Origin: Candidatus Jordarchaeia archaeon
GTDB lineage: Archaea; Asgardarchaeota; Jordiarchaeia; Jordiarchaeales; Jordiarchaeaceae
Length of the DNA stretch: 60,448 nt
Assembly: GCA_029856435.1 (NCBI GenBank)
Contig: JAHQXB010000079.1
Location: 1-60,448, forward strand
Direction of reading: 5' to 3'
The first letter of the stretch is position 1. The number at the start of each line of letters is the position of its first letter. Both the position numbers and the translations under genes were made by a program. This document shows, piece by piece, positions 9,440-18,325 of this stretch. The notes beneath the pieces were generated by a model. The model saw nothing but the letters and a program-made list of their open reading frames with translations. It searched no databases and was not told the DNA's origin.

Positions 9440-10453
9440 ATGAAGGCACTCATAACTGCAGAATTTGACGAATATGGACTTAGTCTATTAAAAAGACATA
9501 TGGATTACACATATGAGAGCTGGCGTGACACCAAGAAGATTTACTATGATGAAAATGAATTCATTAGTAAAATTAAGAGCGAGGAAGCAGATGTTCTTAT
9601 TGTTGAAGCTGATTTCGTTACAAAAAAAGTTATAGAACAGTGTGAATTGAAAATAATTGCTTCATGCAGAGACGACCCTTGGAATGTGGATATCAAAACT
9701 GCTACTGAAAAGGGAATTCCGGTTTTTTCCGCTCCCCACAGGAATACCGAGTCCGTCGCAGATTTGACAGTGGGACTCATGCTATGTGTGACACGTAACA
9801 TTATGAAGGCGGACCGTCTTCTAAGAGCAGGGAAAATTATCTATAAAAGTGAAGCAGACCTTTTAACTTGCCACAACATGCTTAAGGGAATTGAACTCGG
9901 AGGGAAAAAGATTGGAATAATAGGTTTGGGCGCCATAGGCTTTCAAGTAGCCAAAAGGCTGAGATACGGTTTCGGCGCGGAAATCCTAGTCTACGACCCC
10001 TACGTTGATGAGAAACGCCTGAAAGAGGTTGAAGGTAAAAGAGTAGATCTGGAAACTCTCATGAGGGAGTCTGATATTGTAACCGTCCACACTAGAGTAA
10101 CCCCCGAAACCACTGGTATGATTAAGAAAAAGCATTTTGAAATGATGAAAAAAACTGCATTCTTCATCAACACTGCGCGTGCCGCCATAACCGAAGAAGA
10201 TGCCCTATTTGATGCTTTAAAGGACAAAAAAATAGCGGGAGCGGGCTTAGACGTCTTCATTAAAGACCCCATAGAATCAGGTGACCGTTTCCTGACCCTT
10301 GATAATGTCATCGCCACCCCTCACATAGGTGGAAACACAATTGACACTGTCAGGCGTCAATCAAAGATGATCGCAGAAGACATTATTAATTACTTATCCG
10401 GAAAAGAACCTAAATATATCCTTAACAAGGAGATCTTAAAAACAAAGAAGTGA
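9440..10453 (+). CDS. D-isomer-specific 2-hydroxyacid dehydrogenase (PGDH-like)
   Basis: A 337-residue protein of the SerA/PdxB/2-hydroxyacid dehydrogenase family. The NAD-binding Rossmann motif is IGLGAIGFQVAKRL near 154. The catalytic set is visible: Arg in INTARAAI, Glu in the following acidic segment, and His in PHIGGNT. It overlaps the downstream kinase by four bases at the GTG, so the two are translationally coupled. Since kinase and aldolase follow, the likely role is oxidation of a sugar acid or hydroxyacid in a catabolic pathway rather than serine synthesis. The exact substrate cannot be read from sequence. Confidence 0.85.
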   Translation: MKALITAEFDEYGLSLLKRHMDYTYESWRDTKKIYYDENEFISKIKSEEADVLIVEADFVTKKVIEQCELKIIASCRDDPWNVDIKTATEKGIPVFSAPHRNTESVADLTVGLMLCVTRNIMKADRLLRAGKIIYKSEADLLTCHNMLKGIELGGKKIGIIGLGAIGFQVAKRLRYGFGAEILVYDPYVDEKRLKEVEGKRVDLETLMRESDIVTVHTRVTPETTGMIKKKHFEMMKKTAFFINTARAAITEEDALFDALKDKKIAGAGLDVFIKDPIESGDRFLTLDNVIATPHIGGNTIDTVRRQSKMIAEDIINYLSGKEPKYILNKEILKTKK

Positions 10454-11994
10454 AATGTATGAGTAAAGAAAGTCTTATTGCCATAGATGTGGGAACTGGC
10501 TCTGTAAGATGCGCAATCTTTGACACAAAGGGAAATATCATATCATTCGCTCAAGAGGCTTGGGACTATGAAAGTCCACCTGAAACCTTTGGCATCGGGA
10601 AGGAGTTTAACTGTGATCAGCTCTGGAAAAGAATCATTCGCCTCATAAAAGAGGCTATGAGGCGGGGCAAAATTGATAAACAAAACGTTTTGGGTTTGAG
10701 CTCCACAAGCCAGAGAGAGGGAGTAATTTTCTTAGATAAGGATGGAAGAGAACTCTATGGCGGACCAAACATAGATATCAGAGGCATACTTGTAGAGGAT
10801 AAAATCCAAAAACTGGTAAAACTGGAATTTCAAAAAATCACGGGACACTGGCCCCCCTCTATGTTTGCTCCTGCACGTATGCTCTGGTTTAGGGAAAACA
10901 AACCGAACGTGTACAAAAAGATTGCTCATATGCTTATGATTAACGACTGGGTTTTATATAAACTATCAGGGGTGTACTCCTCAGAACCCACTAATGCTAC
11001 AGAATCATTTTTATTCGACATAAGAAACAGGACATGGTCACAAGAAATAATTGAGGGCTTTCAGATACCTCCAGATATCTTACCGGACGTTTATCTGTCT
11101 GGTACAGTGGTGGGTGAAATAACTTCGGAGGTAAGTGCCTTAACGGAACTGAAGAGGGGGACCCCAGTGGTTACTGGTGGGGCGGACACCCAGTGCGCTT
11201 TGGTGGCGGCTGGAGCTTTAGATGAGGGGCAAATATGCACCATTGCGGGAACAACTACTCCAATCCAGATGACCATTTCCAAGCCCATAATTGACGCAGA
11301 GAGAAGAATCTGGACCTGTTGCCACATAGTTCCGAAAATGTGGATTATAGAAAGTAATAGTGGTATAATGGGCAGAGTCTTGGAATGGTTTAAAAATTGG
11401 GTATTAGACTTAGGAGTGGAAGAAGCTGTTAAAAATAAGTCTAAAATCTACGAGGAGTTTAACAAGTGGGCTTCTGAGGCGCCTCCAGGTGCTAATGGAG
11501 TAAGAGTGACTATGGGGCCCCAGATAATGGATTTCAGCAAAGAATTAAGTGTAGTACCAACAGTTATCTTTGCTCCTCCCCTTTTGCTGGTTAGTGATGC
11601 CTTGTCGCTGAAAAATATGATACGGGCAATTTTTGAAAACTTGGCTTTTGCAATAAGGGCGAATAGTGAGCAGATAACAGCTGTTTCAAAGATTAAATTT
11701 GACACCATGAGGATTACTGGAGGAGTTTCAAGAAACAAAACATTACTAAAAATTCTGGCAGACTGCCTTGGTGTACCAGTGATAACACCCACAGTTAAGG
11801 AAGGCAGCTCCTTGGGTTGCGCAATGTGTGTGGCGGTGGGCACAGGCGTTTATAAGGACTTTAATGAAGCAGTAAAGTCCATGATAGTTTGGGATGAAAC
11901 ATTTAACCCCGATGACGCTACCCATAATCAATACAAAAATTATTACTCTGAATGGAAAGCACTATACTCAAAAATGTTAAATTTACAAAAGTGA
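10450..11994 (+). CDS. FGGY-family carbohydrate kinase
   Basis: About 514 residues with FGGY hallmarks: the N-terminal phosphate loop LIAIDVGTGSVRCAIFD, the middle GGADTQCALVAAGA and IAGTTTPIQM adenosine-loop region, and the C-terminal TGGVSRNKTLLKILAD and GSSLGCAMCVAVG. It phosphorylates a sugar or polyol; xylulose, fuculose or AI-2-type substrates are all possible within this family. GTG at 10450 overlaps the previous TGA; ATG at 10459 is an alternative start. It sits between the dehydrogenase and the class II aldolase, so the product is probably the aldolase substrate. Confidence 0.9.
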   Translation: MKCMSKESLIAIDVGTGSVRCAIFDTKGNIISFAQEAWDYESPPETFGIGKEFNCDQLWKRIIRLIKEAMRRGKIDKQNVLGLSSTSQREGVIFLDKDGRELYGGPNIDIRGILVEDKIQKLVKLEFQKITGHWPPSMFAPARMLWFRENKPNVYKKIAHMLMINDWVLYKLSGVYSSEPTNATESFLFDIRNRTWSQEIIEGFQIPPDILPDVYLSGTVVGEITSEVSALTELKRGTPVVTGGADTQCALVAAGALDEGQICTIAGTTTPIQMTISKPIIDAERRIWTCCHIVPKMWIIESNSGIMGRVLEWFKNWVLDLGVEEAVKNKSKIYEEFNKWASEAPPGANGVRVTMGPQIMDFSKELSVVPTVIFAPPLLLVSDALSLKNMIRAIFENLAFAIRANSEQITAVSKIKFDTMRITGGVSRNKTLLKILADCLGVPVITPTVKEGSSLGCAMCVAVGTGVYKDFNEAVKSMIVWDETFNPDDATHNQYKNYYSEWKALYSKMLNLQK

Positions 11995-12018
11995 AACATT
12001 CCCCTAGTGGTGTTATCT

Positions 12019-12672
12019 ATGAGTGACATAAAGCAGAAGTTAAGAGAAGAACTCGTTATGTATGGAAGACTCATGCCTGAAAGAAACCTAGTTGTGGGCA
12101 AATCAGGAAATCTCAGTGCACGAGTCCCCGGAGAAGACGCAGTTCTAATTACACCCAGTATGATAGAATACCAAGTATTAAAACCAGAGGATATACCCTT
12201 AGTAAATCTGGAGGGTGAAGTTTTAGAAGGTAAAACAGTACCTTCAACCGAAAAAGTTATGCATTTAGCAGTTTACAATGCGAGAAAGGACGTAGGCGCA
12301 GTCATCCACGCACACCCCATATATGGAACAATTCTAGGAGTTGTGGGCAAACCTCTACCTCCCCTAATAGACGAAATGGCCATTAGACTGGGGGGCCAAG
12401 TAGAAGTCGCCGAATACAAGCTGGCGGGAACCCCCGAACTGGCCCAAAGCGCAATAAAGGGACTCGGAAACAGGGCAGCGGTCTTCCTAGCAAACCATGG
12501 AACACTATGCTGCGGGAAAGACCTCAAAGAAGCGTTTCACGTAACAGAATTTTTAGAACGAATGTCGCAAATATACGTTATCAGCCTACTACTTGGAAAG
12601 CCCAGACCCCTACCCGAAGAGTCCATAAAATTCGAAACTGAATTATACAAAGTGTTACACAAAATAGAGTGA
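12019..12672 (+). CDS. Class II aldolase (L-fuculose-phosphate aldolase family)
   Basis: About 217 residues of the AraD/FucA fold. It has the Zn site HAHPIYG near residue 99, ANHGTLCCG near 157, and an acidic catalytic residue in the STEKVMH segment. The N-terminal GKSGNLSARV motif binds phosphate. It would cleave a phosphorylated ketose into dihydroxyacetone phosphate plus an aldehyde, or do a related retro-aldol step. ATG at 12019 is preferred (GGTG six bases upstream) over GTG at 12007. It is the last gene of the dehydrogenase-kinase-aldolase operon, 24 bases after the kinase. Confidence 0.9.
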   Translation: MSDIKQKLREELVMYGRLMPERNLVVGKSGNLSARVPGEDAVLITPSMIEYQVLKPEDIPLVNLEGEVLEGKTVPSTEKVMHLAVYNARKDVGAVIHAHPIYGTILGVVGKPLPPLIDEMAIRLGGQVEVAEYKLAGTPELAQSAIKGLGNRAAVFLANHGTLCCGKDLKEAFHVTEFLERMSQIYVISLLLGKPRPLPEESIKFETELYKVLHKIE

Positions 12673-12736
12673 AAAAACAGCTACGCTGACATATTAAAAA
12701 TAAACATTTTTATTTTATAATGGAAAGAATGTCACC

Positions 12737-14014
12737 TCAAGATAGAAAATTGAGGGCGATGAGAGAATAGATTTTTGACATTGTAACCATATCCTCTATG
12801 TCAACATACTCGTTTGCTGAGTGGCTACTCTCATTTCCGGGGCCCAAAATGACAGTAGGTATACCCCTCAAACTCCTTATGTACCGGGCGTCAGTTGCCC
12901 CTGAGCCAATAATAGTATTAACTTGCTGCGTTCCAGTAATTTCCGCAACACATTTTTTTACGAGAGAAACAAAGGGATGGTCAGGATTTTCATAAGAGGG
13001 CAAAGCCACATCTTTGTCTAAACCTATCCCTCGAATACCTGAATCAGCCACCATTTTCTGAATCTCAGAGAAAACCTCTTCGGGATCTTGGCCTGGAAGT
13101 AGCCTGATATCCACCTTGGCCTCAGCATAATCTGGAACCACGTTGGTCTTCACACCACCCTTAATTACCCCAATGTTAACAGTCATTTTACTAAAAAGTG
13201 TTCTATAATTTTCGGCGGGAATACCAGAAGTTTTAGCAATTTTTTCATAGTAGGGAACACTCTGCTCTATTATTTTTTGAACCACGAGTGGTGTCTGGAC
13301 TTTTTTATTTTCCAATTTCTTAATCATCAGCAGCAAATTAATGAGCTTCTCAATGGCGTTTTCTCCCAAGAAGGGCACACTGGCATGGGAGGTTTTTCCC
13401 AGTGCTGAAACATACAGGTCGAGTATTCCTTTCTCAGCAACACGCACCGCAATACCCCAAACTCTGGAAGAAGTGCCTTCACCCACAATACATGCGTCAC
13501 CAGCACTTATACCCTTCTCTACCAGATATTTTGTCCCATGATATCCACCAGTCTCTTCGTCAGGAACAAAATCTAACTGAATTCCTCCCCTAATACGTGC
13601 ATCAATCTCAGAAAGGTGAGACGCTACAACCATGGCGACTGCCAAACCTGCCTTCATATCAGAAGCGCCCCTACCAAAAATCTTTCCATCATGCACCACC
13701 CCCACATAGGGATCAGTAGACCAGAGTTCTCTTCTACCCGCAGGAACCACATCCATGTGTCCATTCCACAAGAGCCTTCTCCCCTCTCCTCCATCAAGTC
13801 TGGCAGAAACACTAACCTTCCCCTTTTCAGGTTCATAAGTATTAACCTTGAAGCCCCTCTCTTTAAAATAATCTCGAATAAAGTAAGCTATGTCCGCAAC
13901 GTTCGCTGGAGGATTCTCGCTTTTAAAACCTATCAATTCGCAACACAGTTTCACCATTTCATCCCGCTTATTTTCTAACCCTTTAAGAACCTTCTCAAAA
14001 TTCAAAGCAACCAC
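12737..14014 (-). CDS. M20-family peptidase/deacylase (ArgE/DapE-like)
   Basis: A 425-residue M20 metallohydrolase. Its metal and catalytic motifs are NGHMDVVP (about 84), FGRGASDMKAG (about 111), VPDEETGGYHG (about 149), VGEG, and the final HSANEYV. The dimerisation lid domain lies in between (about 190-310). Such enzymes remove N-acyl groups from amino acids or cleave dipeptides; ArgE, DapE, LysK and carboxypeptidase-like roles cannot be separated here. The start is GTG at 14014. The gene stands alone, convergent with the aldolase operon. Confidence 0.85.
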   Translation of the reverse strand: MVALNFEKVLKGLENKRDEMVKLCCELIGFKSENPPANVADIAYFIRDYFKERGFKVNTYEPEKGKVSVSARLDGGEGRRLLWNGHMDVVPAGRRELWSTDPYVGVVHDGKIFGRGASDMKAGLAVAMVVASHLSEIDARIRGGIQLDFVPDEETGGYHGTKYLVEKGISAGDACIVGEGTSSRVWGIAVRVAEKGILDLYVSALGKTSHASVPFLGENAIEKLINLLLMIKKLENKKVQTPLVVQKIIEQSVPYYEKIAKTSGIPAENYRTLFSKMTVNIGVIKGGVKTNVVPDYAEAKVDIRLLPGQDPEEVFSEIQKMVADSGIRGIGLDKDVALPSYENPDHPFVSLVKKCVAEITGTQQVNTIIGSGATDARYIRSLRGIPTVILGPGNESSHSANEYVDIEDMVTMSKIYSLIALNFLS

Positions 14015-14291
14015 CGATTATAGACACAATCTCGTAATCTAGCAAAAAACAATCACTAATAAAAGTGACTGTCAATATCCAACCCAAAGATTAAAAATAC
14101 GTCCCACCAACCGGAAAATTGTTTACCCTAAAAACTAGTTTTAGATGCCACAAGAAAAGAATAGTTTAATTTGAATATTTAAGAAAAGTTTGTCATATAA
14201 ATAGATAAAAAGGTAGTACCTCAGAAAAAGCGATTGCAAAACGGGGAAATCTAAAAAGCTAGCTTTGAAAGAGGGGTTCGTACATTCTTAT

Positions 14292-15059
14292 TTACAAAAT
14301 TATTTCTATACCGTCGAATGCAACATGGAATTCACCTTTATTTCTAATAAATTCGCACAAGTCGTCGTGGGGTAGTGTCCTATGCCCGATGTGTGTGAAA
14401 ACTGTTTTTTTCACCTTGCAACTAGTTGCGAATCTCATCCCATCTATGATACTTATGTGCCCCCATCTACTTGTTCCTATTGGTAGGGGATGTTTAAGCG
14501 TTGAACCGTCTAAAAACAGGCAGTCTAATTCCTCAAAATATTTTTTATCATCCTCCCTGACTAGACTTCGAAAGTCTGGAAAGTAACCTAAAACTTTTTG
14601 GTCCTTAATGACGAATCCCACGGTTGAAGCATTTTTTGAGTGAACCACGGGCACCGGAGTAAACTTCAATCCACCCAAATCAAATGACTTGTAACTTTCG
14701 AAAAACTCTTTTTTATAACCCGCGTTTGGAAAAATTTTCTTAAGGGTTATCCAAGTTTCTTCCAATCCATAAACAGGAACTCCCCTCATAGCCTTAAACT
14801 TTTTGGGAATGAGATCGTGTAAGCCTAATATGTGATCCGGATGGCTGTGAGTTAGCAAAATAGCAGTTATCTTTGAAATATTAAACCTAATAAGCTGGTG
14901 GTAAATATCGGGTCCCGCATCAACAAGTATGGAATCATTAATAATAATAACCGATCTCATTCTTTTGTCCTTCTCATTTATAGATGAACAGATTTTACAA
15001 CTACATCCGAGTCGAGGAAGAGCCCAGCCAGAACTAGACCCCAACACTTTAATCTTCAT
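14292..15059 (-). CDS. MBL-fold metal-dependent hydrolase (PhnP/PqqB-like)
   Basis: About 255 residues with the metallo-beta-lactamase motif THSHPDHILG near residue 75, LVDAGPD, PVPVVHSK and the terminal THIGHR. The N-terminus GSSSGWALPRLGCSCKIC resembles PhnP-type phosphodiesterases, which carry a structural zinc site formed by such cysteines. Cyclic phosphodiesterase activity is likely, substrate unknown. ATG at 15059 is preferred (GAAGGG upstream) over GTG at 15071. It is divergent from the aminotransferase gene. Confidence 0.8.
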   Translation of the reverse strand: MKIKVLGSSSGWALPRLGCSCKICSSINEKDKRMRSVIIINDSILVDAGPDIYHQLIRFNISKITAILLTHSHPDHILGLHDLIPKKFKAMRGVPVYGLEETWITLKKIFPNAGYKKEFFESYKSFDLGGLKFTPVPVVHSKNASTVGFVIKDQKVLGYFPDFRSLVREDDKKYFEELDCLFLDGSTLKHPLPIGTSRWGHISIIDGMRFATSCKVKKTVFTHIGHRTLPHDDLCEFIRNKGEFHVAFDGIEIIL

Positions 15060-15232
15060 TTGACCCTTCACGACCTTAAATTGTTTGGCTTAAACCAAGA
15101 GAAGTAACCCATAAACTTCCCAATTTATTGAAACAGATACATAAAGCCTCTATCTTAAAATACGTTGTATGTATTATAATTCTTTTATCCATAAATTGGA
15201 AAATAGAAGATGTTGCTGGTTCAGGTGATTTT

Positions 15233-16360
15233 ATGGTTAAAGATGTTAGAAGATTCGTTAAGCCCCACCTAATAGGAATTAAATCCAACTATGAGATTTT
15301 AACCGGCATTTTGGGAGCAAAAATAGTTAGCGACGCCATATGTAGTGAAGAGGTGATAAGAATGTTTAATAATGAGAGCCCCTACCCGCCTTCTCCCAAA
15401 GTTTTTGATGTTGTAGAAAACCGCTTGGCATCAATAAGCAGATACCCCGACCCTACTTGCTACTACTTGAATGAGAAGATAGCGGAATACGTTGGTCTCA
15501 AGCCGGAAAACGTCATCGTGGGAAGAGGGTCGCTGGGAGTCATAGAATTAATTTATAATGTTTTTGTAGAATTCAACGATGAGGTTATAATACCTATTCC
15601 CTCTTTTGAACAATTTGAATTCTTATCAAATGCTGTTGGTGGAAAGCCCGTTTTTATACAACTTGAGAAACCAGATTTTATTCTAAAATCAGAAATGGTA
15701 TCAGAGCGGGTCACTAAAAAAACCAAGCTCATAATTATTATAAATCCCAACAACCCCATAGGTAACTACACACCCATAGAAACTGTCAAAGAAATCTTGG
15801 AAGAAGAAGCCATTGTTGTAGTAGACGAAGCATATTACGAATACTGTAAAAAGACCGTAGCACCATTAATTTTAGAATATGAGAATCTAATTGTTACCAG
15901 AACCTTCTCTAAAGCCTTCAGCCTTGCAGGCCTAAGAATAGGATACGGCCTTGCGAATCCTGAACTAATAATGCAGCTACGCAAACTTGACACCGTCTTC
16001 CCCATGAGCACAATTGCCATCCAAGCCGCCATAGCCGCTCTCGAAGACATAGATTATGCTGAAAAAAACGTTTCAGAAACCATAAAAGAAAGAGAATACA
16101 TCAGAGAGGAAATAACAAAAATCGAAGGACTGAGACCCTACTCCTCAGAAACTAACTTCATACTAGTAGAAATCACCAAAGAGAATCTTGATGCAGGAAA
16201 ATTAACAGCGAAACTCTTAGAAAACAAGATTCTAATAAAAAACTGTGCAGACCAAAGAGGTCTAAACAACAAATTTTTCCGGGTATCAACATCAACACCA
16301 GAAAACAATAGATTATTCATAAAAGCTCTAACAAATATAATGAACGCACAAAATTTCTAA
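15233..16360 (+). CDS. PLP-dependent aminotransferase, class I/II (histidinol-phosphate aminotransferase-like)
   Basis: About 375 residues. The fold type I signature includes NPNNPIGNYT, VVDEAYYEY and the PLP lysine in TRTFSKAFSLAGLRIGYG. The C-terminal RVSTSTPENN arginine binds the substrate carboxylate. It is closest in look to HisC/CobD-like aminotransferases; no his genes are nearby, so the substrate remains open. ATG at 15233 is chosen because GGTGA lies five bases upstream; the longer frame would add a 35-residue hydrophobic extension without family support. Confidence 0.85.
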   Translation: MVKDVRRFVKPHLIGIKSNYEILTGILGAKIVSDAICSEEVIRMFNNESPYPPSPKVFDVVENRLASISRYPDPTCYYLNEKIAEYVGLKPENVIVGRGSLGVIELIYNVFVEFNDEVIIPIPSFEQFEFLSNAVGGKPVFIQLEKPDFILKSEMVSERVTKKTKLIIIINPNNPIGNYTPIETVKEILEEEAIVVVDEAYYEYCKKTVAPLILEYENLIVTRTFSKAFSLAGLRIGYGLANPELIMQLRKLDTVFPMSTIAIQAAIAALEDIDYAEKNVSETIKEREYIREEITKIEGLRPYSSETNFILVEITKENLDAGKLTAKLLENKILIKNCADQRGLNNKFFRVSTSTPENNRLFIKALTNIMNAQNF

Positions 16361-16384
16361 AAATCAAAAGCATCAGCCACCTAA

Positions 16385-16563
16385 CCATATGTTTAGGCAG
16401 CACTCCTATTTGTAGGGATCTGTTTTTGTGGCTGGCTTGAGAGAAACCATCTCTCCATCTTTTTAACACCTTTGTGTAGAAAAATGGAGGGAGGGATGTG
16501 GAGGCAGGCTAAGGCAAGGTCACCACAAAAATTCAGCCTCAGGAGTGTTGTTTAAACATATGG
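16385..16563. mobile_element. MITE-like inverted-repeat element (family 2)
   Basis: About 179 bp bounded by 23-bp imperfect inverted repeats: CCATATGTTTAGGCAGCACT at the left and its near-complement ending TTTAAACATATGG at the right. Further inward, TTTTTGTGG pairs with CCACAAAAA. The central stem is CTCCATCTTTTT opposite AGAAAAATGGAG. CCTAACC occurs on both flanks (16380-16386 and 16566-16572), a possible target duplication although not exactly abutting on the right. It has no coding capacity. Confidence 0.65.
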
Positions 16564-16652
16564 CGCCTAACCCTTCTTTGCAAGACCTACTCCTAATAAA
16601 AAAGGAAAGGTAAGAATGATTTAAAAGGGTACACGTTTTCCTGAACAAATCA

Positions 16653-17090
16653 TTAGTTCACACTAACACTTTTTTCGGATTCCTTCTTTAGAACAACTCT
16701 TAGCACTCCATTCTTATAAACAGCCTTTGCATCTTCGCCTTTTACTCTTGCGGGTAGGCTGATTTTTGCTTTGAATGTTTTCTTCTCTGTTCCTCTCAGT
16801 TTTATTTCCTCTTCGTTGTGATCCCGTTCCGCGCTAACTTCCAAGTAATAGTCGCCTACCCTTAAATCAATGTCGTCTTTCTCAAAGCCAGGGATGTCAA
16901 TCTCCACTATAACGCGGTCTTGGTCTTCGGCAATATAAGTTGACTCCAAAACTCTCATTTTCTCAAACAATTCTGGGAATTTCTGAGACATCATTTTTCC
17001 AATGTTTCTCATATGGTGTCCGAACCTGTGATCCCAAGGAAGGAAAAATTCCGGCCTGTACCATTTACCGCAATCCATAACCTTTTTCAC
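16653..17090 (-). CDS. Hsp20/alpha-crystallin small heat-shock protein
   Basis: A 145-residue protein with the alpha-crystallin domain at about residues 45-145. It has DQDRVIVEIDIPGFEKDDIDL, then a charged middle, SLPARVKGEDAKAVYKNGVLRVVLKK, and a C-terminal tail SEKSVSVN, where the usual IxI anchor is replaced by VSV. It is an ATP-independent holdase that forms oligomers. The ATG starts three bases after the stop of a PadR regulator gene, so the two form an operon, and the regulator probably controls it. Confidence 0.9.
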   Translation of the reverse strand: MKKVMDCGKWYRPEFFLPWDHRFGHHMRNIGKMMSQKFPELFEKMRVLESTYIAEDQDRVIVEIDIPGFEKDDIDLRVGDYYLEVSAERDHNEEEIKLRGTEKKTFKAKISLPARVKGEDAKAVYKNGVLRVVLKKESEKSVSVN

Positions 17091-17093
17091 CTC

Positions 17094-17711
17094 CTATTCA
17101 ACTTTTATCCTCTTCGGTAATTCATGGGAGGACTTCTGTTGTTCCAGCCTCTTAATAGTGGCATCAATAGATTTCAATTCTGATTCCAACTGAGCCTTTA
17201 ACGCCCTCAAAATTTTCAAAGTCTCCTCAGGAGACAGAAAAGATGTTGCGTAGTCTTTTGCAAGCTTAGTCAATTGCTCAATCCTGTCAGCCATGAAGTG
17301 AGTTCTTTTTAGAGCGTACTTCTCGAAACTGGAACAAAGATGATCATCAACAAAGCCCACAAAATTCTGGAAGAAGTCAATTTCCCTATCAAACTTCTCC
17401 ACAATTTCTTTCAAGGCCTCTTCACCGGAGGGAGTTATCTCATACCTTTTTCTGCTAGGACCTCTATCGCTCTCCTCTTTAGTTCCTTGAATTAGTCCTT
17501 TTTCCTCAAGTCGAGACAATGCGGGATATATTACGCCAGCTTTAATCTCCCAAAAACCCTTAAACTTCTCACTGAGTCTGTTTATAATCTCGTAACCATA
17601 ACAAGGTCTCTCCTTAATCATCACTAATATGAGAAACTCCATGGGGCTTATTTTCTGAAGTCTATCCCAAACATTTCTACCGAAGCCACGTCCTTGCCAT
17701 ATCATATCCAT
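17094..17711 (-). CDS. PadR-family transcriptional regulator
   Basis: About 205 residues. The N-terminal winged helix (about 20-100) has MEFLILVMIKERPCYGYEIINRL, GVIYPALSRLEEKGLI and RKRYEITPSGEEAL, which together are diagnostic of PadR. The C-terminal half is helical, the dimerisation part. It is cotranscribed with hsp20. Direct repeats overlapping its own promoter (17721-17764) are a likely operator, suggesting autoregulation of the PadR-Hsp20 operon. ATG at 17711 or the adjacent GTG at 17714 may start translation; no SD is visible, fitting a leaderless or short-leader message. Confidence 0.9.
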   Translation of the reverse strand: MDMIWQGRGFGRNVWDRLQKISPMEFLILVMIKERPCYGYEIINRLSEKFKGFWEIKAGVIYPALSRLEEKGLIQGTKEESDRGPSRKRYEITPSGEEALKEIVEKFDREIDFFQNFVGFVDDHLCSSFEKYALKRTHFMADRIEQLTKLAKDYATSFLSPEETLKILRALKAQLESELKSIDATIKRLEQQKSSHELPKRIKVE

Positions 17712-17720
17712 CACACTGTT

Positions 17721-17764
17721 TATTGTTAACTCTACATATTATTAACTAATTATTGTTAGCTCTA
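17721..17764. promoter_or_regulatory. Tandem operator-like repeats at the padR-hsp20 promoter
   Basis: TATTGTTAACTCTA (17721-17734) and TATTGTTAGCTCTA (17751-17764) are direct repeats, 13 of 14 identical and 30 bp apart, directly upstream of padR. They overlap the AT-rich region expected to hold TATA (CTATATACT, 17762-17770). A PadR-type repressor binding here would control its own operon. This is inference from position and repetition. Confidence 0.5.
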
Positions 17765-17801
17765 TATACTAAAGATAAATATAAACCTTTCGGCAAAAAG
17801 G

Positions 17802-17909
17802 GGTGATGTAGAATTGTTTGGTTTCGCCTCAAAAAGGGGGTGTTTATAGGGTTTCTTTCACGATTTGGAGCCTTATTAGGGAGATGGAGCCGAATAAATC
17901 TGCATCACC
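17802..17909. repeat. 108-bp inverted-repeat unit
   Basis: Bounded by GGTGATGTAGA (17802-17812) and its near-complement TCTGCATCACC (17899-17909), 10 of 11 matched. AAAAAGGG-type strings sit at both outer sides and in the middle. It adjoins copy B of family 1. Possibly another small element or a decayed end. Confidence 0.45.
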
Positions 17910-17916
17910 AAAAAGG

Positions 17917-18097
17917 GGGCGTAATTAATTTGGTGTTGCCTGCTGCGTATCATTTGTTTTTCGGCTTTCATCACCCATAAGGCGCCCTTTTCTACGTTTT
18001 TACCCTGCAGAATAACTCCTAATGGGCTTAATATGGATGGGGACGCAGGACACGGCCCAAATGTAAACCCAAAAGGTGACACTCAGTTAACTGTGCC
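17917..18097 (-). mobile_element. MITE-like repeat family 1, copy B (inverted)
   Basis: The reverse complement of this stretch aligns along its length with 1980-2154. Inverted ends are GGGCGTAATTAATTTGGTGT at the left and, read from the other strand, GGCACAGTTAACTGAGTGT. AAAAAGG flanks both sides (17910-17916 and 18098-18104), extendable to CCAAAAAGG if the element is drawn two bases shorter, consistent with a 7-9 bp target duplication. It is noncoding. Confidence 0.75.
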
Positions 18098-18325
18098 AAA
18101 AAGGAATTTAAAAAGGGTTCTAGGAACAAAGAAACTCATTACATATAGGCGGAGGAAAAGGAAAGTTCTATCCTCATAAAAACCATTACAAAAACACTCA
18201 TTCAAAGATAATCTTAGTTTCCTTTCAAGTAATCGCTAATTTAAATGTCCCCCGCAACCACCTGTATTAAAAATATAAAAGGGAAAACAGAGAATTATTT
18301 AGCGTGGAGGGAAGTTAAAGGATTT

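Larger units (their letters stand above)
17765..18325. other. Intergenic region with two inverted-repeat elements
   Basis: No gene is evident. It contains the small inverted-repeat unit at 17802-17909 and, adjoining it, copy B of the MITE-like family 1 (17917-18097). The remaining 230 bases to the HDAC-like gene show no coding signal. Confidence 0.55.
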
